Shown: piece after piece, positions 49,501 through 61,500 of the stretch
How positions within the stretch are numbered: the stretch's first letter is position 1
How the letters are laid out: each line of letters opens with the position of its first letter
Source: Sabellastarte sp. h YS-2021
Lineage: Eukaryota > Annelida > Polychaeta > Sabellida > Sabellidae
Assembly: GCA_964017235.1 (NCBI GenBank)
Contig: OZ024933.1
Coordinates: 60,618,255 to 60,682,254 of the forward strand
DNA length: 64,000 nt
Reading direction: 5' to 3'
Notes under the pieces: model-generated
Database searches by the model: none
Told to the model about the DNA's origin: nothing
Seen by the model: the letters and a program-made list of their open reading frames with translations, nothing else
Program-made: the position numbers and the translations under genes

Positions 49501-52500
49501 AAGGGTAATTTTACATTCATTATCTAGCAGTTTCCACAAAGCATTACTTATTTAAATTTACATTTATCAAATCAATGTAAAAACTGAGCTTCAAAATGTA
49601 TCCATCGTACAAGCTACTTCACAAAATTTCATCCTTAACCTTAGGTTTCTCCACCATTTCTACATGGAATTCAACAGAGTAAAAACAAAATGAATCTCTG
49701 CAAACATTTCCTATATATATATTTCACATATGAACCATGACAAAGAATAAAATTAATTAATATTTTTTATTTATTTCAGATTAAAAACTTTGATCCCAGA
49801 GGTGTTTCTCTATCGTACATGGATGTTGAAAGGTATTCAAACTGCGACACCATGCAGGGAGTATTTGCTGTTATCATAAGCTTTCTATATAACACCTCCA
49901 TTTACTACAAGACTTGGTCAGTAAAGTTTGCATACTATTCCCTGCTTTTCTGTTGGAAACAACCCAGAAGTTTTAGTTAATTTCCGAAATTTTACATATC
50001 ATGTGCAGTATCAAGATCGCCTCGCATAATCTACTGCAACTGCAGGGTGTGGAAAATATAAGTTCCACTGTCTTTCCTGTTAAATTGTCATAATGTTATT
50101 ACATCCTTTCTGTATAGTTACAGTTCATATCCTCTGTCAGAACATAGATATTATCCTGCCTGATTTAAATCCCTTTTTGTAGCAAAATTGTGGCTGAAGG
50201 TGTATAGCTGGATGGCCTACATCTGTTTTTTTCTGTCATTTATAACCACCGCAAATACTGCCTGCATTGTAATTAGGCATAATTTGTATTAATATTGCAG
50301 ACTATAAACACACAGAATATATCTAATTATCTTTACTAGAAAGACTGCAAAACTAGCAAATACAATCATAAATGTAACACGATATAACAATATTCAAGTA
50401 CATGTAGCCAGATCAAATATTGAAATTCAGTTATCGGTTATTTATTATTTACCATTTTATAAGGGAGCACTATTTTAGGAAAGGTTTTATTGTAGACTAC
50501 AACCAAATTTGGGGTACTATAATTACAATTAATTAATTTAATGGGATATCATGTTTAGTAGGACCCATTTGTTTTTATTTTACAAATAATGTTTTTATTT
50601 TTCAAATTTCCAAGGAAAATATAATGTTTAGTAAGATAAAAAATTGTATTTTAATCTGTATTCATTCAGAAAAAAATATAATGACTGCTATAAGAGAAAT
50701 CACAGAAAGAAGAAGTTTTCAAATTGAAATATATTTACATAATTTTAAATTTATTTACCAAAAAGTAGGAGAAAAGAGAAATTATTTTTTTATTTTAGAA
50801 ATCATGCATATATATGTCATATTTATAATATATATGTTCCAAGCTGTATGTGTTGAAAACAAACTTTTTTCCTTTTATGTAATTGAACAGTTAATTTTTC
50901 ATTTTATGACTGATCTTAGTTGAGTCAGATTTTTTGAAACAGACTTGAGCCGAAACACAGCTGCGACTGAAAAAAGTGGGCTTACTCTCAGATCCTTTTG
51001 TAAAATAAACCCCCAAATATCTTTGCATTCAAGGTTTGTTGAATCACACAAGAGAACTGTGATATTGCATTTTTGCATTCCTTGCATTTTAGAGTAAATT
51101 TCACTAAACATCCAGATATGGCAAACATTGAATATTTCCACAAAGTGAACATGACTGCTGGAGACTGTTTATTTCTGCCTTATAACTGGTAAGTAGGTGT
51201 GACTCATTAATGCGAGTAATGTAGGGTGATAGGTTAATCAAGGAGATTGTAGGTGCTTGTCCTTTTTAAAACATATTTAAAAACCTTTGGGAATTGGTAT
51301 TTCTGTCCAAATCAAGGCCAATTTGCTAGGTTGGAACTCACTTCTGACTTCACGTTTTGATGACAAACAAATGTGAGCCCTACACCTTGTTTTGGAAGTA
51401 CAAAACTTGGATAAGTGTCTTTTTATATTGTGAAATTTCAAAAAAAATTCTTCACAATAGCTGCTATTGCAAGTTGCAATGATAGGTCATGTTGTGTAAA
51501 AACAACTTTAACCTTAACTTCCATGACAATTTGATAATTTTTATATTCAGACAACTTGAAATTGGCGTGGCATTTAATAGCTTTACTTGCTTATATTTAC
51601 AATGATATTATTTAATTTTAACTACTTTGACTATTTAAAGGATACTTTGCTTGTATAACACTACGTTGTATACTATTGGCCATAAATTGTGGTTGATTTT
51701 CTCTTTTGACTTTTTCAATTCGAATTATAGGTAAAAATAATGGTTTCATTGAAAAGTATATTATCATACAAGTGCATTTTGAACTTGAATCTTTCCTCCT
51801 TCTGGTGACCCATTAGAATTCTCAAAGACTTTTACTTATTCTCTTGTTTCTGATAAATTACATTAACCAACAAATAAACGCTAACATATGAAGTAAAAAT
51901 ATGTATTTTTTATTCAAGAAAAAATGAAAAAAAATGTAGTGGGGTTGGAATGATAAAAACTGATATATTTTTATACTTTCTAAATAAATGATTTTTGGTC
52001 ATCATACTTTGTATTTTCAAGGATCCACATTGTGTATTCCTATGAAAGAAACATTGTCATAAATACTTTTTGGCATCACCAAGATGACGTCACAACCATA
52101 GTGGAAAAGTGTAAGACAGCAATGCCAAATAATCTCACAATTGCAGATAAGGTGCACGCTCGTTTGTTTGAAGGTTACCTCTCCAAATTGCAAATAAAGT
52201 AAGTCAATTTTATATTTTTGGGTGAAGAGACATATTTACATCTAATGTCCAATGTTGTAATTTCTAATTTCAATCTCAGCTAAAAGTTGTAGCCAAGATT
52301 ATCTCCATGTTGGCATATGGGAAAGCAAGGAAACTGGCACATGAAAGCAAACACATCAAAATCAACAAGAAGAACCTCTCCATTATGATAAGTTACCAGT
52401 ACAGATAAACTAGCAGCTAAATTAATATAAGCTATAAAAGCAAGAGCACTCAGAGATAGCTGCCTCTACAAAGGCACCTCTTTTCTATTGCTTAACGGCT

Positions 52501-55500
52501 CAATAATAAGTAATAATAATAATAGTAGTTAGTTCTTACATAGCCCAATTCTAGTCAATGACTGGCCAATAACTATGCTACTCCAACAAAAGCACTCTTA
52601 AATAGAAAGGTTTTAAGTCTCTTGAAGTCATTTAAATCCAGTTCGATGTTTCGAACACAATCAGGTAGGCTATTCTAATAGCAAGGTGCTGCAACGTGGA
52701 AAGATCGATATGCCTTGCTTTTCAGTTTCCATCAATACTCTTTTCAGTTTATGCATTTTGCCACCCTAACATTGTGGTCTTGGTAGTTGGTTTATGGAAA
52801 GCAAGGATTGAATGTAGTTGGGGCATCACCCTTTAATGCCTTGAACACAATGAGATTCAGTTTGTAGATAATGCGCTGTATTACAGGCAGCCAGTGCAGT
52901 TTCATCAAATAAGGTTTTACAGAGTCATACTTCTTCAAATTCAAGACAATCCTAGCAGCGTGTTGTACACATTGTAACTTTATGATAAAAAAATCTGGGA
53001 TGTTGTCGCTTGGGTTGTTTGGGCGACCCGGGCGTCAGGCCTCCCCCCAAGGCTTCAGTGGTAAATAAATTATGTAACCTTAATGTTAAGGCTTGGGTAA
53101 CAGTCTGATAGTGCTTCCTAGAAAGTTTGCTCAGTATCCTAGCAACTAGTAAATATTGTAATATTATTGGTGGGGTATGCGACCTTAAGCCTTCTTCCTG
53201 GCATAAACTTCAGTTCAAATGTGACTTTCAAAGGACAAACATGAAAACTTTTAGAACTTTGGGAAACTTTGTTGTTCATTGAGAACTGTTGAACTTTGTT
53301 GTAGATTTTATAACGATTATTTTATGCTTTTTATTCTTGCTTTCACAAAATTTTGTGTGTTTTATTTTATGGAATGGAACATTTACGAATCATTTGCTTC
53401 ATGTGTGACCTAGAACTGTGAATTAGAACTGTAAGTGTGAAATTGAATTGTATTGAACTTCATGAACTTGATCCTATACCAGATTCTGTAGTCTTCGTGA
53501 CAACCGCAGGCTTGCTTGACCACAGGAGAGAGGGACAGTCTAACCTATATTTCCTTGTGCATTGTTGCCATATATTGGCCATTTTGCCATTCATTTTGGT
53601 CAATTACAAGCCTGTTTTTGCCATGTGGAATACAAAATCTTTGTGGAATACAAAAGGGCGTTGTGCCTTTTGTATTCAGAATTTCAGTAACAGTGACATA
53701 TTAAGAGATCATACCAAACATAAACATGCCTGATCACAAGCAGTTGTGTAAAAATTGTAAAACAAGGCATTTGCCACCCACGGGCAAGAAGTACAAGCTC
53801 CAGAAGAAGCAGACCCCAATGGAAAGTGACAATAAACTCTTAAGTGATGCTGCCGTTGCAGGATAGGTGGCTGCCACTCAGACTGCTCAGGGAACGTCTG
53901 AACATCTGGGGACGGACAGCTGCTCCAGATGCAGATTCTACAACAGTTACAAATTATGACAGAGGGCATGGATTACGTGGAAGAGCGGATGGCAGCAGGA
54001 TCTGCAACAGCTACAGCGTCATCTAAGTTAAGTAGTGACAGTTTTTAGAAAGTGTGAAACCCAATAAGAAATCCAAAAAATGTGAAATTGTAAATGATTC
54101 GTCCTCAGATGAGAAAGTAATTGTCCCTCCCTAGAAGTTCTCAAATCACATTGGTTGCAGAAAAAAGTCAATAAAAGGTTAAGGGAGTTAAACCAGAGTT
54201 CCCACAGCCAAGGTAAAGGCAAATTTAAATCTATGAGGGGGAGGGGGGTAGCGTGGAAGTCCAGGTGAAACACAAAGTTAATTGGCCACATGACAAAATA
54301 TTGGGTGGGGTCACACATCAACGAGTAAATTACGACCAACTGTCCCTGACCCAGTGGGTTCAGGGTTTTTGTAGAAACATTCTTGGATGAGGCCAAAAAA
54401 GATATAATGGTGACAAAAGACCATGATACAAAAAGGTAAACTCTACAGACATATTTGTGCCTATTGCTTAAATCTTCATCCCGAAAAAGCTGGCATCACT
54501 AAGCAACAACAAGCAAAAAATGAACAGACAGCAGGCCATCATTAGGGTGGAGCAGCTGTGTGATGAAAGCTGGTGAAATCATAAGAACTAGTGCTGGCGT
54601 TGATATTGCAAGTAATGGGACAGATATAGGTTATGGGAAGCTTGGTGATTCACGTGGCCTATGTGAAGCAGACAGTGTTTCCAATTCTGTCATTTTGAAT
54701 GGTTTACAGTGCACCAATGAGCTGGTCGTCCACAGCAATGAGGCTTGTGATGGGTCACACAACTCTCAATGTGAATCCAAGGTTTCACATAATTCAAGGT
54801 CTTGTAAAACAGCTTGTGATAGGCTCGCAACTCTCAATGTGAATCCACAAAGGTGGACACTGTGGTTATGGGAAACAGTGTAGTTGAGAATAACAAGCAT
54901 TATAAGGTCAGATTTGTATACAACTCTAGGGTCGTACCTAGACAAGTAGATGCACTGTTGGCTAGAAAACCTGTCAAAAGTAGTATCAAGTGTCATAATG
55001 TCAAAAGCAGAACTGTGTGGTGTAGTAGTAATTCTGCTCCTAAAGTGTATCCCGTTTGTCAGTGAAAATCTGACAAAAGTAGCGAAAATAATGAACATTT
55101 TGTAGATGTAAACCAGGCAAATGGTTCAAATTGTGAAGTAAAAGTTAGCCCAGTACTTGTTACCACTGGTAAGCAGTGTTCAAATGGTATGGTAACAGCC
55201 AAGATCATATCACAGCCGTATATGTCAGGAAAAGAATTTACTCAAATGCAAGTACACTTGAATGACCAGAACAGGGTGAACCCTGGTTCAAAGAATAAAG
55301 ATAGTCGTCTTTCAGATGGTAGCATAGCAGCTAAGGTCATATCTCACCCAGATGAGGGTGACAAAGAACCCATTCCAATGGAACTGCAGTAGCCTTACGG
55401 CAGTAGTATGAACTCTGACTTACAAAATAAAACCGATTAAGGTCGGATGGCAGTTACTTTGACACGGCCACTACTTTGACATGTGCATCCTGTTTGGGAC

Positions 55501-58500
55501 CTGACGCGGAAGTAAGATCTTCCAGCACCTAAGTGACGTTGTCAGTGATAGTCATAGATTATGTTGACGACTACGTCGGTGTCGGCGTGCCGAGCATCGC
55601 GAACGTGTCTTATGCTGCTCTGATTGAACTCATGAAAGACCTAACCATAAGTCAAAAGAAGCTGGTTCCACCTTCTATGCAGGTTATGTGTCTTGGCGTT
55701 CTCATAGACACAGTCAAGGGTACCATCTCCATACCACCAAAGAAACTCCAGGACGTCACAAATAGCCTGTGTCAGTGGCTGTCACATGATGTTGCGTTAA
55801 AGAGTGAACTTCAGTCTATCCTTGGCTTGTTGTTATATGTGCATAAATGTGTCAAACCCGCTCAAGTTTTTCTCAACAGAATGTTGGATCTCCTCAGATT
55901 TGCCCATGGGCATCAGAAAGTGACACATACCCCTGACTTCAAGAGAGACCTTAGGTGGTTCGTGAAGTTTTTGCCTTTATACAATGGGGTGTCACTTTAT
56001 GACCACAGGCCCATTGATGTAAGTCTTGAGCGTGATGCCTGCCTCACACATTTGGGTGGCAGATCTGGAAATTTGATTTACCATCTCCCCATTGCCAAGG
56101 GATACAGGAACTGGACAATTGTCCACTTGGAGATGGTGAACATCCTCCTGGCTGTGAGACCGTTTAAATATCTTTGGGCTTCAAAAAAGGTTCTTAAACA
56201 TTGTGACAATGCAGCTGTGGTGACTGTACTAAGATCTGGCAAGACTAGGGATCCTTACCTGGGCGCCTGCGTGCACAAAGTGTGGTATGTTGTGGCTACA
56301 TATGACATAGATTTGCAATATACACATATTAGGGGCATCAAGAATAAAGTGACTGATGCTTTGTCAAGATGAGAAGGCATTATGGAGCAGTGGCAGCTGC
56401 TGAATTTATATGTGGTGCACCCTGTGTGGCTCCAGGTCTCATATGATTTATTGGAACTAGATGTAGAATTGTAATGTCAGTATATTATGTGCAGAGGCAT
56501 GTTAACAGTGGTATAAGGCTCAATAGCAGGCCTGGCCTGTTGTGTTATATGGGTACTGAAAGATACTATGCTCTGTGTTGTAGATAATGAGGCGCTGAAG
56601 TCACTGTCTACCAAGGCTGCCAGCTGCTTACATCAAGCCTTCCACCCCAGGACTTGTGTTGCATATCTCAATATGTTTCAAAATTTTGTAGCTTTTTGTG
56701 TGTATACGAAGTGCTTGTTGACACAAGTGGACATTAAAGTAATTCTGGCATTCTTGGAATGCTTAGTAATTAATGGTTGCTCAATATCAATGATTGGGAA
56801 TTATGTTTCGGCCATAAAGGCCCATTTTGTACTACATGATTTGTCTTTTGAAGTGTTTCACAACCCAAAGTTAAAGTATTTCCTGAAATCTCTCAAGATT
56901 AACAGGGCCCTGTCTGTTAAACCTCATAACATCATTACTTTAGAAAGACTAGCTCAGATCTCGGCTGCTTGTGAAAGCATTACCTCAGGCTCAGTATACA
57001 GAGTAGTGTTTTTGACAGCCTTTCTTGTTTTTTTTTCGGCGGTCCAATTTGACCCCTCATGCTCTAATAGATTTTGATTTTAGTAGAAACCTCACATGAG
57101 AGGACATATTCTTCACTAAGAAATTTGTTAAAGTACTCCTCAAATGGACTAAAACCATGCAAACGAGAGATAAGATTCAGTGTATCACATTGCCCAAGCT
57201 TCAGAATAAGCTTATCTGTCCATACATTGCTTTGAAAGCTTTGTTCAAACTTTATACTATGTCCTCAGATTCATCCCTATTCCAAATTAGTAGTTCCAGA
57301 GGTTTCATCACATTAACTGATTCTAGGGTACGCAAAGTCCTCAAGAGTATAAATGTTAAGCTGGGCTTGAACCCAGTCTTCCACACCTTCCATGATTTTA
57401 GAAGGTCAGGTGCCACATTCGCTTACAACTCGCACATCCCCATTCAGGATATCAAACTCATGGCACCTGGTCATTCAGTCTGATTACTCTTCTGATGAAA
57501 GTTTAGCTACGACTCTCACTTCTACCATAAATGCTTTATAAATCCCTACTTTTGTGTTGGGTTTGAGGGTTCCTTGAAATGTCATTTGGTCAGCTTCTCT
57601 GGCTAACATTTTATAAATTCATTCTTAGTGGTGTTAATGTAAACCCTGGGGGTCCCTTCCTATTCAGCAGTTTATGGGGCTTTAGTTTGACCTTTGTGAC
57701 CTTGGTCAAATTTTTGCTATGCTTTATGTATTGGCATGAGGTTAATGTCCCTTTGCTATTAGATGCAAACCCTCCCCTTTTGCTGGGGTTCAAGGTCACC
57801 TCAGCGGTCAGTAGGTCAAGTTCATGGTCATGGTCTTTCTGCAGCCCTTCAGTAATAAATAATTTGTATGACATATTTATTCTGCATATTTTACAACGAA
57901 GTCTTTTTATACTCTTTTTACTGCAACTGTAAACAGTCTTAGTATTAGTTTGTATTTATTGTCTTTTTTATATACAACATACATATATATAAATAAATGG
58001 TACCCACAACTGCGTCTTTGTCTTGGGGGTTGGCGACTGATGAAGAGAGAGTTGCAGTAATCCAATTTTGCAGAAATAACTGAATGCACAATGGTTTCAG
58101 TTGATGATGTGGTCAAATATGGCCAAAATGTGTGAATATTCATCAGATAATGATAACAGGACTTGCAGATGTAAGTTATGTAATGACTTAATGTAAGCTC
58201 CTCATCATTGATAACATCAAGGTTTTTAACACAGCGACTAGCTGGTATAATTGTTCTACTTACACTGAGAGAGTCAAACAACACTTTTGCATGTCAAACA
58301 ACACTTTTGCTTGTAAATAAGCTCTATACCCTTATTTTGAGGCACTGAGTAATAACAGCATGTTTAAAGTCATTTGGCATCTCACCAGTTTCAATGGACA
58401 GGTTAAATATTTTAGTAATAATTAGCATCATATTCAGACTTACATTCTTTTAGTAGTGAAGTGAGTATAGAATCTAAAATACATGACTTGGAAGGTGACT

Positions 58501-61500
58501 TGGAAGGTAAGATTTCCTTAACAGACACTGGTGTGAACTGTGATAGCTTAGGTACAACAAAATCTCTTGTATTATATTATTAAAGCCTTTATTGGTCCAA
58601 AATTATCTCTAATTTTGTTTATTTTTCAACAAAAAACTGCCGAAAATTCTCTCCTAATTCTTCCTTGGAGTCATGTTCAGGTAAGGATGATTCCTTAAAT
58701 GATGTGCACAAACCTTTTACAACCTTAAATAACTGTCTTCTGTCATTTTTATTTTCTTTTATTATGGAATTAAAATAATTATTTTAACGTTCCTTAGTAT
58801 CTTCATGTAGTTTGATCTTTGGGCAGAAAATAACATGTGGTCATCAATATGTCTCGATTTCCTCCATTTTTGCTCAGAAATTCTGATTTTTTGTTTACTG
58901 GTTTGCACATTTTTATCATACCAAGGCTGCGATTCTCTCATTCTAAGCTTGCAGTTTTATCCACGATATTTGACAGGGTATCATTATACTGTTTTACTAA
59001 GCCTCCTAGGTCTTCAGTAGAATTCTGCACTATATCAGATTCTATAATATCTTTTTTGAATGATGACAGGTCAATATCTTTTATCTTCCTATAGCAGAAC
59101 TCTGTGGGCTCCGGTTTAGGTTTAAAAGATCAAATGTGGCATATGACTGCTGCATGATCTGAAATAAAGTCGTTAACCTTTGGTTTTGCAAGCAAAATGT
59201 CATCAGAGCTTCTGGTCATGACCAAAACAAGAGCGTTGAAGGACTTGAAAATTGGTGATATGACATGCTGCTACAGAGAAAATTCTTCTAGTAATTTACT
59301 AAACTTAGTTACATTGGGGTTATAGTTTTTGTTAATGTGAAAGTTAAATCACCAAGTAATACTAATCTTTTTTGTCTACAAAAAGTATTTCAAATAATTC
59401 AGTAATTTCATAATGTTCTACCTGATATTCAAACAATAAAGGGGGGGAGTCTGTAAACTACACATACTGAAATGTTCAGTGTTTGCAGGACTACAGAGGT
59501 ATGTTCAAGAGGTATAAACTGGGAATTTATCCAACTAAGCCTTGTACGGGGTCCTTAAACAACACTCCAACGCCACCACCTGTCTTTTCTTTTCTATCAT
59601 GATGTAATATATCAAAGTCTTTGGGTGTTAAATGCTTGATGAGCAATTCATCATTCTCCCTCGACCAATTTTCAACAAAACAACAAAAGTCAATCTTTTG
59701 TTCCAAAATGTAACCATGCAAGATGTCTGTTTTATTTCTTACTGACTGTGCATTCGCTAAGCCAATGGTTGTTTTAGATTTTTGTCCAACCCACTTGCAT
59801 AATCTGGTTGGTCTTTTCTTGTTTAAGGACAATTCACTCTAAAACTGGCAAACATCGTTGTCAGTTTCACATATTTACTGTTGCTTCTGATGAGTGTAAG
59901 TTCAGATTTGTTGTAGCTAGTCTTTATTTTTGATTTAGTACTAATCTTAAGATCCATTGTTATACAACACACATATACTAATGATAAAAACTTAAAGGAA
60001 ACTTCAAGCTGGAGAGTATAAAGGTAATGATGTTGTCACTTTAAGTACCATACCTATTTATTCAGCAAAATTATCCAAAAGTGTAAAAAAGGCTTTATAC
60101 TGGAGTTTCAGAGTTATGCTCTCTCACAGACAATCACTAGAATGTCAAGAGTAAATGTAAAGATCTGCATCTTTGATATATTTTAATTGAGGTGGTGATC
60201 CAGATCACTCTCAAAACTTAATGGGACATAAGTTGGACCAAAACCAATCTTTTTACTTTTTATGAAGATCCAACCAGAGGCATTTGCATGGTCCTGCTAA
60301 CAAATAGACAAACAAATGGTCATGAATTTAATACCGCCTTGATGGAGGATTAAAGATCATGTTATATACTTGATAGTAAGTGAATTTTCTGCAATATAGC
60401 ATCAGAGTGTTCTGTCCAATTTTGAGCATTCTGTATATGTTCTTTATTAGCAAGATCTATAAAAACATTGAGTCCACACTGAATGATGTTTAAGTTTAAC
60501 TTTTTTCAATATCACTTAAGCAGTTGCATTGATATGGGCATTCTTGCGTTGATTCTTATTTGAATAATTTAAGCATTGCCAATTCATTGTCTTCTAATAT
60601 CCTGACAGTTTAACAGGGCTGAAAAGTCTTTCGGTCTTCATCTGCAAACTGCATTTCCATACCTAGCCTAGAACTAAGTCGCCCATCCAAGTACTAACCT
60701 AACCCATTGCTGCTGAACTTTGGTAAGAAGATAGATACTCTTCATTTTATGCTACAATTCACGAAAGTTTGGTGACAAAAAAATGAAAAAAGTGATCGGT
60801 AAAAGGGCAAGCCTTACTAGAGCTATGTTTAAAAAGGATAGTTAACACTTAACACTGAGATCAACATCAAACAACCACCCACCATGGGAGAGGCAAGTGT
60901 GGAGGTAGGATGAGAAATCTGGAATGTTAATCTAGTTTATTTCCGAATGACACCATGGATGTTTGTGACCAGGCTACAAGTGGCCATCTTTTCCACCCAG
61001 ATGACTCAGCAATGTAAAAAGTCTTTCTACCCACTTGTGTGAATATGGAAATCAGAAAGAGACAATCTAGGTGATGAGCTTGATTATACATTTTTATATA
61101 GCAATATATTGTCCTTGAAAGGATGCCTTGTTGAATAGGGGCCAGTCGATCTTTTTCAGAAAAAGGTATAATTTGTTTTCATCTTTTCAACTGCTAGAAG
61201 ATTCTACAGAGATAAGAATTGCTACAAAGCAATATTGGCTTTACTGAGACCATACAGAATTATCTTAAAGTCACACAGACAGCTATCAAGAATAACATTT
61301 GCCAACACAATGGCAAAATATATATATATTCCGTAAAAATCCATGACAAGATGGTAAGACATACAACATACATTTGTTGTGTGATAACTGTACATTTAAT
61401 CTGCATTCAAATGTGATTCCAAGAGTTTTTACCTTGCCATATCATTATTTAGTAAAGTTATTGAGAAGAACGGTATAAGTTTCTTTCAATCGCTCTTCCC

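Larger units (their letters stand above)
52985..57995 (+). mobile_element. DIRS/Ngaro-like retrotransposon 3
   Basis: Inserted between two adjacent codons of the LINE's conserved 'DYCNSL...KLQCVQ' region. The order on + is a 5' part with a C2H2-like motif, gag remnants, RT end, RNase H and recombinase, then a 3' part with AGGTCA words (57690-57830). The RT fingers and most of the palm are missing between about 55395 and 55533. There is no methyltransferase region. Ends are approximate; no target duplication was seen. Confidence 0.82.
52500..59850 (-). mobile_element. Minus-strand L2/CR1-like LINE split by DIRS element 3
   Basis: Right part (59850 to 58000): endonuclease 'TIGLANAQSVRNKTDILHGY', 'TGGGVGVLF' (59810-59540), linker with 'FLSEQKWRKSR'-like sequence near 58880, RT fingers 'GEMPNDFKHAVIT' near 58360, then late RT 'SVISAKLDYCNSLF' near 58050. 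The left part (52985 to 52500) continues with 'KLQCVQHAARIVLNLKKYDS' and 'MKLHWLPVIQRIIYKLN' and ends in the 3' tail near 52510. The RT palm including the catalytic box is missing between about 58330 and 58290, so it was deleted before or after the split. Confidence 0.8.

Noticed and set aside
49833..49917. Longer exon 4 reading through to donor gtcagt
   Set aside because: It adds hydrophobic residues foreign to the family. The shorter exon joins in phase to 'RVNFTKHP', which fits the JmjC pattern.
50624..50923. 99-codon AT-rich frame in intron 4 of copy B
   Set aside because: Composition (Ile/Phe/Lys) is that of random AT-rich sequence; no motif.
54028..54396. Minus-strand frame with a perfect C2H2-like motif (CNQCDLRTSREGQLLSHLRT...)
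   Set aside because: The plus strand here matches the gag core of element 1 (LEVL...KRLREL, YDQLSLTQW), so the antisense motif is most likely chance.
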